A DNA stretch of 64,000 nt from Adiantum capillus-veneris (GCA_014529385.2 CM043944.1:49977768-50041767); one strand, 5' to 3'. Shown: positions 47,601 through 58,030, counted from the stretch's first letter. Made by a program: numbers and translations. Notes: generated by a model from the letters alone, not told the origin.

Positions 47601-48370
47601 TGTGGCAACTATACACTAGGAGAGTCTGGGCGGCACCTAGCTTGGGGACGAGGATGTCAGATTACAGAGACCAGTTTCTCACCATATTGTCTGGGGGGTT
47701 CATACAGAGACCACGCTACATGGACACATATATGCCACATAGCTCACGGGTGGCGATTGGTCAGCTGAGAGTGGCTTCACACAGGTTAGAGATTGAGATC
47801 GGGAGACATACTGGTGTTCCGAGGGGGGGGCGAACCTGCAGAGCCTGCACAGAGGAGGTGGAGAGTGAGGAGCACTTTGTATGTAGATGCAGAGCATACA
47901 CTGAGATCAGAGGCAGGTATGAGGCCCTATTTAGAGGACAGCCCACTCTCCGAGAGATCATGGAATCTCGAGATCAGAGACAGCTCGGACGTTTCTTACT
48001 AGAGATACAGAGCCATCGGGACACACTACTACAGCCACACACAGCTACACAGACAGAGGGGAGACAGTCGCAGCTCACAGACTTCTTTCAGAGGATTTCC
48101 GCCCCCCCCTCACCAGACACTCAGAGGGGAGTGACACTCCCACAGGCGGAGGTGAACCGAGCTAGACGACGACCACGAGTCACAGGCTACAGGGGCGCGA
48201 GCTCCCACCACCGACAGATCGAGGAGATCCGAGCCCGGGAGCGCCGTGCCACTGAGGAGCGAGTGGCTCAGATGAGGGCTGACCCGACAGCTTTCATCCG
48301 GGTAGCCTTGGCACCAGACCCACCCATGTACCACATCTTACACCCCCCCATTAGTACAGGATGGAGCTAG
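44651..48370 (+). CDS. LINE-1 ORF2: endonuclease-reverse transcriptase with CCHC finger and PIP box
   Basis: 1239 codons open from directly after ORF1's stop; the first ATG (44744) would drop the N-terminal strand TVWNCNG (residue 16), which the endonuclease needs. AP-type endonuclease: residues about 12-235, with ETHE, GDFNAR (158) and GADHTYLSFSI. RT: about 540-790, HKSGDTLDPGNYRTI, FVDFRKAFD (616), GVKQGCPLSPTLFGL, LYADDIVLI (YADD at 717), LGKTKVMIF. CCHC finger: CRACTEEVESEEHFVCRC (about 1063). PIP-like QSQLTDFF at 1139-1146. It nicks genomic DNA and copies its RNA there. The RT motifs resemble I/Jockey-group LINEs more than angiosperm L1; the clade is uncertain. Confidence 0.93.
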   Translation, partial: GLAACGTHEEIHVTVWNCNGDLWTHPERLEEVMRGRDIILLTETHESPERGLPRIHGFQWESLHRGCMRQHTTRGSGGVAILFRQGLHSRLQIVARDPQARYMWIRLELSRDRIVYIALCYFAPTGSRFAPIEQESPYACLTEEIMEYSTLGEVFLMGDFNARTRSEQCETYDHEDPETLHTLDEEATRRDTADRAPVTAYGRHLLRLGSQHRLVIYNGMVQWPTSGGLTCMPHGVAEGGGSTVDYILGPREATHLITSFTIPPIPIGADHTYLSFSITGDTITHSSTTRTPHTTIHFTHELASIYSAKVEHGLCLLHPSTPLSVLTSHISSVLHTSAISSFPHTTHTGRTPPPGAMPQNRWYDDECRELYRRLQARRALGEITEREARQHMKTLTRQKRRAFEEAQELELYRLFMSMDSATAWRTLREPRPTTAIEDPQIWHDYAERLYEVPGQPPIPQPHEPRPTCSSFFTAEMVERAIRRMQHRRSADHTGLQSEHIIYAASTIAPLIAHVFNRAIGEGFPEEWTQHTIVPIHKSGDTLDPGNYRTIMIGHTMAKLYGAVLEAQLSCYAEIEGLRAPGQAGFRRAFSTIDHIFVLRCLIDGAKARKKRLYCCFVDFRKAFDTVPRERLFQRLHSIGVPTEMIWAIYALYERVTGRVRCPGGFSETIASTIGVKQGCPLSPTLFGLYIDEISDYILRAGGEGSDLAGTPVHIMLYADDIVLISESPEGLQRHLEALDEFSTHRGLTVNLGKTKVMIFHTSSAVRSAATFTAAGGQVDVVTSYVYLGITFTSLPGPFTMRQAAVDRLTRGYAALAMLERRCHQAHFQEPRTKGWLFDTLVTPALMYSAAVWAPGLTADQWTQLERPQVYMISRLLRSKKTVPHDIIRAELATPPMVVEALFQTVCFIQRMRELPPDRLTRRAFEAAIQLSESGHERAWYSQVRAWFEGHGLDMESLPPFQYDPHSPYVHLSRSERNLVLRQDLWQLYTRRVWAAPSLGTRMSDYRDQFLTILSGGFIQRPRYMDTYMPHSSRVAIGQLRVASHRLEIEIGRHTGVPRGGRTCRACTEEVESEEHFVCRCRAYTEIRGRYEALFRGQPTLREIMESRDQRQLGRFLLEIQSHRDTLLQPHTATQTEGRQSQLTDFFQRISAPPSPDTQRGVTLPQAEVNRARRRPRVTGYRGASSHHRQIEEIRARERRATEERVAQMRADPTAFIRVALAPDPPMYHILHPPISTGWS

Positions 48371-48555
48371 ATAGCTTGATGCATTCTCATGATTGTACTA
48401 CCTTGAGCATACAGACATGCATATACCCCTAGAGATAGAGCTCCATCCCTCCTCAGATACTCCACTATCTACTTTCAGCTCAGTTTTGTATCAATTTTGT
48501 TTCATTTGTCTTTCCGATAGACGGATGACATACACACAATGTACATTTGATTTGT

Positions 48556-48626
48556 CTCATAGGCCGATTTCGGCCTGACATAGACGTTAAAAATCTTTCT
48601 TTCTTTCTTTCTTTCTTTCTCTCTCA
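48556..48626 (+). repeat. LINE-1 3' hairpin and (TTTC)n tail
   Basis: CATAGGCCGATTTCGGCCTGA forms a perfect stem AGGCCGA/TCGGCCT with a 2-base loop. AGACGTTAAAAA follows, then (TTTC)6-7 and TCTCTC. It has the same position and layout as the other LINE tails but a different stem sequence. Confidence 0.85.
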
Positions 48627-48628
48627 CT

Positions 48629-51600
48629 CAAAGTTGCCACTTGGAATTGTAATGGATCTATGCGCCTTGATCTGGGTGCTTTTGAAGATAGTTTTATGGG
48701 AAGAGACATCGTCTTCTACTCTGAGACACATCAGGCCCCTGGGCAGTCTATGCCTCACATTAGTGGATATAGATGGGAGACAGCCTGTAGACAGGAGACA
48801 CGATCAGAGCACAGAGGGCGGGGCTCAGGAGGAGTGGCGGTGTTATTCAGGGAGGAGTTGCAACCATTGATACATATAGCTCGCAGGGATGAGCAAGCTA
48901 GGTACATGTGGGTGAGATTGAGAGCAGAGACAGGCAGATATCTTTACATTGCTATTTGCTACTTTCCCCCGAGCACGTCAGTTTATGCACCACCCAGAGG
49001 ACAGTCCCCCTTCTCTATTTTGGATGATGACATTTGGGAGTTCTCTAGAGATGGTGACATCATTCTAGGGGACTTCAATGCTAGGACTGCCGATCATCAG
49101 ACAGTATTTTATGATACTTCAGAGGAGATGCTGAGAGAGCTCGATGTTGCAGAGACGGGCCTATCCAGACTATCACAGGATGGGGAACACACTGAGTATG
49201 GACGACACTTGATAGACATGGGGACTGCACACGGATTGGCCATCTTGAATGGCCTATAGAGATTTCCCGCTGCGGGGGGTTTTACATGCTTTCCACACAG
49301 ACATGGAGCCAGCACAGTGGATTATATCATGGCACAGCCGAGCCTCATCTCTCATATCCAGGATCTCACGGTTGCCTAGACCTGTGGGTGTGGCAGTAGA
49401 TCATACTATACTGACACAGACACTACATGGTGCAGCAGCAGAGGCATACCCACATACCAAGCCTGAGCAGAGACGCCGTTCGGTGAGCATGCCCCAGAAC
49501 AGCTGGCATGATGAGGAATGCCGGGACACTAGAGCCAGACTTCAGAGGGAGGTACTTTTGGGGACATCACTCACAGACAATCACAGATTGACTTCCGACG
49601 CCTAGTGCGGCGGAAGAAGAGGGCATTTTTGGCTCGCCTAGAGCAGGATCTATACCAGCTATTCTTGAGTCAGGACTCGTGTGAGGCATGGCGGCTCTTT
49701 CATGAGCACTCCCCCCCCCTCCCCCCCCCCCCTGCCATTACTTCCACAGAGGCCTGGGGCCAATACGCATCATCTCTATACATAGTTCCTGAGCAGCCCT
49801 CCCTTCCCGACCCCCCCCCCCCCCCCGATCCATGCCCACACACATGTGTTTTTTTCACCACTGAGATGGTGAGGAAGGCCATTGACAGGATGAGGACTGG
49901 GAGAGCTTATGATCATGATGGCTTAGTGGCTGAGCATTTCACGAATGCTAGAGATCTACTAGCACAACTTCTAGCAGTTATGTTTAACCGTGCCATGTGT
50001 GAGGGCTTGCCTGATACTTGGAGCCTATCTACTATTGTACCTATCTTCAAGTCGGGAGACCCTATGGAGCCTGGGAATTATCACACTATCATGATTGGAC
50101 ACACATTGGCACGGTTGTACGCATCTATTCTTGAGCAGCAGTTGAGTAGATGGGCAGAGAGGGAGGGGATACGCGCAGCCGGGTAGGCAGGGTTCAGGAG
50201 GGGTTTTTCTACTCTTGACCATATCTTGACACTCAGAGCCATCATTGAGGAGGGCAGATCACATGGGAGACGGATCTATTGTAGCTTTGGGGATTTCCGC
50301 AAAGCATTTGACACAGTACCCAGAGCTAGATTGATGCGCAGATTACAGCAGATGGGAGTACCCATAGAGCTCATTTGGGGGGTCGTGGCATTATACAGGT
50401 CAGTAGTGGGGCATGTACGCACCTCAGAGGGTCTGTCCACACCGGTTCACTCCACTATTGGGGTGAAGCAGGGTTGCCTGCTCTCTCCTACTCTATTTGG
50501 TATGTATGTGGATGAGGTTTTTGACTACATTGAGAGAGATGGTGATAAGAGGTGCACAACTGGTAGGGACATGGATTCCACTATTGTTATATGCTGATGA
50601 TATTGTGTTGATCTCCGACTCTCCGGAGGGGATGCAACGTCACTTGGATGCTTTGCATAGGTTTGCCCAGGAAAGCGGTTTGTCCGTCAACCTTGGTAAA
50701 ACCAAGGTCATGGTATTTAATACCACCCCACAGTGGATCAGCAGGTCAACGCCCGCATTCACATACGGCCAGGAGACAGTGGAGTATACAGATGCTTATA
50801 CTTACCTTGGAGTGGTTTTTAGTGGGCCAACATTTTCACTGAGGAGGGCAGCAGAGACTAGATTGACCAGAGCCCAAGCAGCATTGGGTAGATTGGAAAG
50901 GATGTGTTCACAGGTTCAGTTTCAGGAGCCTCAGACGAAGCTCTCGCTCTTTGACACTTTGGTGGCTTCTGCATTGCTTTATGGAGCTGAGATTTGGGGA
51001 CCTTCATTGGATCATCACGGGAGGACAGGCCGCACTGATGGATGGGGGGGCATGGAGAAGCCTCTGGTCTCTATGATCTCACGGCTCATTAGAGCCAAGG
51101 CTTCAGTACCACGTGCCATTGTCCGAGCAGAGCTAGTTGCCCCCCCACTAGTGGTTGAGGCACTCACCAGATCTGTCTCCTTCATACATCGCATGTGGGA
51201 ACTTCCCAGAGACAGATATGCCCGCCTTGCACTTGAGTCCTCTCGACAGTTAGCCATGCAGGGAGATACAACATGCTGGTATGGGGAGATGACATCATGG
51301 TTTTAGGCACATGGGTTCAGCATAGACAGATTACCTCCTTTCCAGTACTCACTGGATGCACCCTCTCTGACTCTTACACAGTTTGAGATCACCAGGCTCA
51401 TCTGCCAGGACCTGACTCAGCTAGACACTAGGAGGACATGGATACAGCCAACACAGGAGCTGGGCACGAAGATGGCTTTCTACAGAGAGCATCTTCTCCA
51501 ACTTACGAAGGACGGTTTTGTGACGAGGACCAGGTACATGGACACCCACTTGTCTCATGGGGTACGATGTGCTATTGGCCAGATACGCACATCTTCACAC

Positions 51601-51711
51601 GAGCTGCGGATTGAGACTGGGAGATACAACGGAGTACCAGCAGAGGCTTGGACATGCCCCCTATGTGACATAGAGCCTGAGATAGAGTTGCACTACACAT
51701 GCCATTGCCCC

Positions 51712-51777
<66 letters not shown>

Positions 51778-52048
51778 TGACATGGAGCCTGAGACATAGT
51801 TGCACTACACATGCCGCTGCCCCGTCTACTACGAGATACGAGGCCGCTTCCATTGCTTGTTCAGAGAGGGTTTTGGACCACTCTCCAAAGTCACAGGATA
51901 CGAGGATCAGAGATGCTTGGGTTTGTTCTTGCTAGAGCTGCACAGACACAGAGATAGCCTGATGAGTGGAGAGGCTACCCAGTCTCAGAGACGGATCACA
52001 GATTTCTTTAGAGCAGACACTAGACAACCGCAGGAGCTACTCCCATAG
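48629..52048 (+). pseudogene. LINE-2 ORF2, inactive
   Basis: The endonuclease reads well to 49256 (ETHQAPGQSMPHISGYRWE, YIAICYFPPSTSVYA, GDFNARTADH), then TAG at 49257-49259. Sequence between about 49380 and 49405 is deleted relative to LINE-3. RT follows with stops at 50184-50186 and a frameshift near 50545: SFGDFRKAFDTVP, GVKQGCLLSPTLFGM, LLYADDIVLISDS. A further stop lies at 51304-51306. The zinc finger segment is duplicated around a (CT)n tract (51663-51830). The C-terminal TQSQRRITDFFRADT keeps a PIP-type motif, QRRITDFF, at 51986-52009. Confidence 0.92.
51714..51776. repeat. (TC)31 tract between two copies of the ORF2 zinc finger
   Basis: About 52 bases starting TGTGACATAGAGCCTGAGA and ending TGCCCCGTCT lie left (51663-51714) and, with about five differences, right (51778-51830) of a pure (TC)n tract. 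Confidence 0.9.
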
Positions 52049-52487
52049 CAGAGCTCACATTCGCCTCACACCAGAGGCACACTGATCGACCGAGCGATTG
52101 AGCTGGGGAAATCCAGGCGCCCATGACTATGGAGGACTACACAGCATCGATGGAGGCTACATCAGAAGATTCGGAGCACTCTGGCCAGCCATGCACGACG
52201 CCCGGTCAGACTACTGACCATGGAGGAGATTGATAAGATCCGCCAACGGCCGATGCTAGATTTCCTATGATTTAGGTATCCTAGCCAGCTGCTCATGTTG
52301 CTTAGTTCACATCGACCAACTTAGGATCCCATAGTATTTTTTGTTTTGTTATGTTGTTAGTTTGTTACTCTGACTTTGTACTAGATCCACCACATTGTAA
52401 CTTTCTGGTCTCATAGGTCACTTTGGCCTTTTGAAGACGTTAATATAACATTTCATTTCATTTCTCTCTCTCTCTCTCTCTCTCTCA

Positions 52488-53620
52488 GAGCCATTGAGAT
52501 CGGGAGAGCTAGACGCCCACGTCTACAAAGGCGACCACGACATTGACGGAGGTTCTATCAAAATGAACCATTTCGAGCATGACATGGGAGATGTACAGTA
52601 CGACTATTTACAGAGGCGGACATTGACGATGCTCTTCAGTGAACCAATGCAATATAGTCTCGGAGAGCGCCCGATGCCAGGCATCCTCGGGCATTGATGA
52701 TGATGACAATGATGATGATTTTAGTTTTTTACTTTACTTCATTTTTATTTTGTACCCAGACAATGTTTTTTCTGAGAAAAAGATCCTTCCATTAGTTAAT
52801 AAAAACTGCCCATAGGGCTACAAACCATCTCTACTAGAGAGAGCTACATCAAAAGCATGGGAAGACTCTCCCAGGAGTCTTACCATAGCCCAAGCAATAT
52901 TTTCCGAGCGAATACAAATCTGAGCAAATAATTAAAAGAGTTAGTAAGTCCATGTTTCAAATAGAGGAGTAGAAGAGGACGAAGCAAGGGTAGCACATAA
53001 CCTATTATCAATGGCTCGTCGATGTCGAGCGCAACACATGCATGCCAGCCATGATATTAAGCATGTCACCGATACAGGGATGGTACCACACCCTAGCTCC
53101 AAACAAATACCTCCATGCCGATAAGGCACCAATATTATAACTTATGAACTAAGCATGAAATTAAACAAACAACACACACCTGCCATAGATGCCATAATGA
53201 GTAGCCATAAGAATCCGTAATTGTCGAGAATGCAATATGGACTGTAGCACGCACATGGTCCTCAGAGAAAATATCCCAGTGAGGTGAAAAAATAGATCCC
53301 GTATGTAATCCACCGAAAGGGGAGGTCCAAAAAGATAAAATGTGCAACCCGTGATACGCTCCTTCCTCCAGAGGTATATGGCGTACTACTAGAGTGTACT
53401 TGAGAAAACTTTCACACGAGCCTATACTATTAAGCCAATGGTCACGAAGAGAATAGTTATCAATTATTTGGAGTGATAACTATGCATCTTTTATGGTCAA
53501 GCACTTGCAAATATGGCCTAGTTCTAAGGCCTACGTGGTGCAACACTGGCCAGATGCCACAATGAGAATAGGATGTAGTGCAGTCATTCCTCGTGCGGGG
53601 GCCCTAGGGCTTGTAGGCCT
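52488..53620. other. Unassigned sequence between LINE-2 and LINE-3
   Basis: 52494-52697 has a 67-codon frame (MRSGELDAHVYKGDHDIDGG...PMPGILGH), then a GAT-rich stretch, a T-rich run and TAATAAAAA. This looks like the 3' end of an unrelated transposon, but I cannot name it. 52800-53620 is non-coding and not recognised. Confidence 0.4.
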
Positions 53621-53628
53621 TGGGTGGG

Positions 53629-53661
<33 letters not shown>

Positions 53662-54143
53662 ACTTGCCCGGCTCCCGTGCCCTGCTGTCCCCCCCCCCCC
53701 CCCCTTGCTTTGCACCCCCGCTAGCGAGCTCTGCTCTAGACTCCGCTCCCACTGCCCTGCCCCACTTGCACCCTGCCCTGTTCTACATCCCCGCTTGCGA
53801 CCTCTACTCTGCACCCCGCTGCCCTCCCCTCCCCTGCTCCCCCCCCCCCCCCCAAATCCGTTGAGTAGTGAGAGAGTTGCGAGCGTAGAGAGAGAAAGGG
53901 GAGGAAAGGTGGCGTAGAGAGAGAAAGAGGGGAAAAAGTGGCGCAGAGAAGGGGGGGGAAAATTGCGTAGAGAGATAGAGGGGAAAAAAAAAACGTAGAG
54001 AGAGAGACACATGAATAGCATAGAGAGAGAAAGGGTAGAGAGAGAGTCTCAGTCCGAGTAGAGAGAAAAAGAGGGGAAAAAAAAGAAAAAGAAAAAGAAA
54101 AAAAAAGTGTGTATAGTGTGGGTCCCATCGGTGACAAGTAAAC

Positions 54144-55033
54144 ATGAGGAAGCAGAGGGACAAAGCCGACCCCTTAGAGGATGCCATTCAAAAGTGCAAA
54201 GAAGAGATGACGGAAACCATTAGCAAGATGAACCGCAACCTGCTGGGCACGATAAAACTGCTTGAAGGACGCGTGTTGATCCAAGAAAGTAAAATAAATG
54301 CACCGGAAGACCGTGTGACAGCTCAAGATGAAGAAATTGTGTCACTCAAGAAGGATCTCGCTGACACACGATCAGGAAACACACTTGAAGAAGGAGAATT
54401 GCAACCCTCAGTAAGAGAAGAACTAAACATCATCAAAGAGCAAGTACGGGCCATCAAAGAGGGAGAAGAGCAGCACAAAGAAATGACGACTTCCTGGGTG
54501 GATGTTATCACAAAGACTCAACAGAAGGTAGATGAAGCCGAAAAATGGAGTGAGGTTGACAAGAAAGGAAAAGGCAAAGAAATCACGTCCACGCCCACAT
54601 CCACTATTATAAATCGGACACTAGAGGAGGAGCAAAGAAGATGGGTGTGCGCTTTACATGTGAGAATTTGCGGCCTTAAAGACAAAGATAATGTGGACGA
54701 AGAAGTAAAAGAACTCATGGCCCTGATGGGGGTTCATGAACCGATGCACACAAGAGCTTGGAGAGTAGGCAACAAGAAAAATGGAAGTAATGGGGAAACC
54801 TCGAAGGAAAGGGCACTCGTTCTTCGTTTTCCCTGCATGGAAGCGAGGACGACTTTTTGAAGAAAAGGCCAACTCTTAAGAAGACGGGCATCTTCCTGGG
54901 GGATGATCTTACCCTTTCGCAGATCGCTCATATGCAGGAGGTAATACCGGAGATTAGAGCGGCAAGGGAAAAAGGCAAGATTGCCTTCTACCGAGATGGA
55001 AGAGTGGTAATATTGGAGCCACGCGCCACATGA
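54144..55033 (+). pseudogene. LINE-3 ORF1, one frameshift
   Basis: MRKQRDKADPLEDAIQKCKEE starts a coiled-coil domain (to about residue 130). HVRICGLKDKDNVDEEVKELM, HTRAWRVGNKK and KERALVLRFP follow. A missing T near 54859 gives a stop after ARTTF, but in the shifted frame the family match continues (LKKRPTLKKTGIFLGDDLTLSQI, AAREKGKIAFYRDGRVVILEPRAT) to TGA 55031-55033. That stop is in the same frame as the following CETYGTTLKVAAWNCNGSM of ORF2, the same arrangement as LINE-1. Confidence 0.85.
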
Positions 55034-58025
55034 CGGTGTGAGACCTATGGGACCACACTAAAAGTTGCCGCCTGGAACTGTAATGGATCTATGCGCCTTG
55101 ATGTGTGTGCCTTTGAAGTAGTTTTAACAAGAGAGCATCATGTTCTACTCTGAGACACATCAGGCCCTTGGGCAGTCTATGCCCCACATTAGTGGATATA
55201 GTTGGGAGACAGCCTGTAGACAGGAGACACGATCAGAGCACAGAGGGTGGGGCTCAGAAGGAGTGGCAGTGTTATTCAAGGAGGGTTTACAGCCATTGAT
55301 ACATATAGCTCGCATGGATGAGCAAGCTAGGTACATGTGGGTGAGACTGAGAGCAGAGACTGACAGATATCTCTACATTGCTATTTGCTACTTTCCCCCG
55401 AGTACGTCAGTATATGCCAGAGTTACCCGGAACGCGGAACGGGAACGGCAACGGGGACCCTCGCGGAACGGGGGAACGGCCAGGGGTCCGGAACGGGAAC
55501 GGCGCGGAACGGGAGGCATAAAAAACACCCAAATAATGCTTGAGAAGGGAATGAGTGTGAGGGGGTGCATTTTAATTTTTGAGTCCTTGCACACTAAAAA
55601 AACACCTAATGTTCATTGTAAATTTGCAAAAAACTGCCTATTTCTTCCCATTTTTGAGAGTTGGCCGTTCCGGGCCGTTCCAGCCGGCCGTTCCGGTATC
55701 AGATGGTCACCCGGAATGGCAAAACGTTCCGGGGCGTTCCAGCTTGGCAGAGGGGGAGGGAACGGCGTTCCGGCCTTCTAGGGCCTGCAGAATGCGTTCC
55801 CCGGTAACTATGGTATATGCACCACCTAGAGGACAATCCCCCTTTTCCATTTTGGATGATGACATATGGGAATTCTCTAGAGATGGTGACATTATCATTC
55901 TAGGGAAATTCAATGCTAGGACTGCCCATCATCAGACACTATTTTATGATACTTCAGAGGAGATGCTGAGAGAGATGGATGTTGCAGAGACGGGCGTAAC
56001 CAGACTATCACAGGATGGGGAACAGACTGAGTATGGACGGCACTTGATAGACATGGGGACCGCACATGGATTGGCCATCTTGAATGGCCTACAGAGATTT
56101 CCCGCTGCGGGAGACTTCACATGCTTTCCACACAGACACGGAGCCAACATAGTGGATTATGTCATGGAACAACCAAGCCTCATCCCTAGTATCCAAGATC
56201 TCATAGTTGGTCCCAGACCTGTTGGGGTGGCAGTGGACCATGCTATTTTGTCACTGACCATCTCTTTCTAGTTCAGTGTAACACACAGTCCCTACTCGCT
56301 ATACCTTCACACGGGAGACGGATTCTGTATTTATAGACGAGATCTACAAACGCCTATGCACTGAGGACCCGGGGCGACCTCTGGAGGAGCTTACTACTAT
56401 ACAAACACAAACATTATGGAGCAGCAGAGGCATACCCACACACCCAGCCCAGCATAGACACTGTTCTAGGAGCATGCCTCAGAACAGCTGGTATGATGAG
56501 GAATGCCGCCAAACTAGAGCTAGACTTCAGAGGGAGGTGCTTCTGGGAGACATCACTCACAGATTGACTTTCGACGCCTAGAGCGGTGGAAAAAGAGGGC
56601 ATTTTTGGCTCAACTAGAGCAGGATCTCTACCAGCTATTCTTGAATCAGGACTCGCGTGACGCATGGCGGCTCTTTCATGAGTTGTCCCCCTCCTTGCCA
56701 TTACCTCTACAGAGACTTGGGGTCAGTACGCATCATCTTTGTACACAATTTCTGGACAGCCGCCCCTTCCCGGCCCCCCCGACCCATGCCCACACACATG
56801 TGCTTTCTTCACCGCTGAGATGGTGAAGAAGGCTATTGACAGGATGACGACTGGGAGAGCATATGATCATGATGGCTTGGTGGCTGAGCATTTCATGCAT
56901 GCCACAGATCTACTAGCAGAGCTTCTAGCAGTCATGTTTAAACGTGCCATGTGTGAGGGCTTGCTTGATACTTGGAGCCTATCTACGATTGTACCTATTT
57001 TCAAATCTGGAGACCCTATGGATCCTGGGAATTATCGCACTATCATGATTGGACACACACTGGCACGGTTGTACGAATCCATTCTTGAGCAGCAACTGAG
57101 TAGATGGGCAGAGAGGGAGGGAATGCGTGCAGCCGGGCAGGCAGGGTTCAGGAGAGGTTTTTCTACCCTTGACCATATCTTCACACTCAGGGCCATCATC
57201 GAGGAGGGCAGATCCCGTGGGAAACGGATCTATTGTAGCTTTGTGGACTTCCGCAAGGCATTTGACACAGTACCTAGAGCTAGACTGATGTGCAGATTAC
57301 AGGAGATGGGAGTACCCACAGAACTCAGTTGGGGGATCATGGCATTGTACAGATCAGTAGTAGGGCATGTGCGCACCCCAGAGGGTCTATCTACACCGGT
57401 TCACTCCACTATTGGGGTGAAGCAGGGCTGCCCACTCTCTTCTACTCAATTTGGTACTTATGTGGATGAGGCTTCTGACTACATTGAGAGAGATAAGGAT
57501 AGAGGTGCACCGCTGGCGGGGACATGGATCCCGGTATTGTTATACGCTGATGATACCGTGTTGATCTCCGACTCCCCGGAGGGGATGCAAAGTCACCTGG
57601 ATGCTTTGCATAGGTTTGCCCATGACAGTGGTTTGTCCGTTAACCTTTGTAAAACCAAGGTCATGGTATTTAGTACCACCCCACAGTGGATCAGGAGGTC
57701 GGCGCCCGCATTTGCATATGGCCAGGAGACGGTGGAGTATACAGATGCTTACACTTACCTTAGAGTGGTTTTTAGTGGACCAGCATTAAGGAGAGCAACA
57801 GAGACTAGATTGACCAGAGCCCATTCGGCATTGGGTAGATTGGAGAGGATGTGTTCACAGGCTCAGTTTCAGGAGCCTCGGACGAAGCTCTGGCTCTTTG
57901 ACACATTAGTGGCTTCTGCATTGTTGCTCTATGGAGCTGAGATTTGGGGGCCTTCATTGGATCATCGCGGGAGAACAGGTCGCACTGCTGGATGGGGGAC
58001 ATGGAGAAGCCCCTGGTCTCTATGA
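55034..58025 (+). pseudogene. LINE-3 ORF2, inactive
   Basis: Endonuclease pieces (AAWNCNGSMRLD, YSETHQALGQSMPHISGYSWE, YIAICYFPPSTSVYA) are split by the MITE at 55418-55812 and resume at APPRGQSPFSILDDDIWEFSRDGDIIILGKFNART, where GDFNA has become GKFNA. After stops near 56271 and 56580, 56739-58025 is open over 428 codons: HDGLVAEHF, FKSGDPMDPGNYRTIMIGHT, CSFVDFRKAFDTVP, GVKQGCPLSSTQFGT, LLYADDTVLISDS. It ends within the connection region. Confidence 0.92.
55418..55812. mobile_element. hAT-type MITE, 395 bp
   Basis: Terminal inverted repeats CAGAGTTACCCGGAACGC and (reverse complement of the right end) CATAGTTACCGGGGAACGC. Perfect 8-bp target duplication GTATATGC at 55410-55417 and 55813-55820. 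The interrupted LINE sequence rejoins exactly when one copy is removed, as comparison with LINE-2 (CAGTTTATGCACC) shows. The ends are rich in GGAACGG and its complement in opposite orientations. No coding capacity, so it depends on a hAT transposase elsewhere. 8-bp duplication and CA-G ends are hAT hallmarks. Confidence 0.93.
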
Positions 58026-58030
58026 TTTCG

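Larger units (their letters stand above)
43222..48626 (+). mobile_element. LINE-1: apparently full-length non-LTR retrotransposon
   Basis: Order: tandem monomers with TTTAGGG cores (43235-43440), internal (CT)n (43445-43485), GC-rich leader of GCGCGCTGC repeats, ORF1 (43727-44650), a single in-frame TAG, endonuclease/RT ORF2 (to 48370), a short 3' UTR with a hairpin (48560-48576), then (TTTC)n and TCTCTC. No stop or frameshift disrupts either frame. A pure (CT)n tract flanks it at 43196-43222, and truncated LINE-2 begins directly after its tail. No unique target duplication can be read because both flanks are pyrimidine repeats. Confidence 0.9.
48629..52487 (+). mobile_element. LINE-2: 5'-truncated, mutated copy
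   Basis: Begins inside the ORF1/ORF2 junction (AAAGTTGCCACTTGGAATTG, the codons for VATWNCNG), immediately after the tail of LINE-1, so ORF1 and the 5' UTR are missing, as expected from incomplete reverse transcription. It ends with the 3' hairpin (about 52415-52432), GAAGACGTTAATATAACATTTC and (TC)n at about 52463-52487. It belongs to a subfamily with LINE-3 and LINE-4, distinct from LINE-1. Confidence 0.92.
53625..58030 (+). mobile_element. LINE-3: decayed copy, 3' end lost, carrying a MITE
   Basis: (CT)n at 53630-53660 precedes a C-rich then GA-rich leader, with repeated GCGTAGAGAGAGAAA units (53870-54060), then ORF1 and ORF2. The element stops inside ORF2 at about 58025, in the MEKPLVSMIS region, and unrelated sequence follows, so the finger, PIP box and tail are missing. 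A hAT-type MITE sits in the endonuclease region. It is closest to LINE-2 and LINE-4. Confidence 0.9.
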
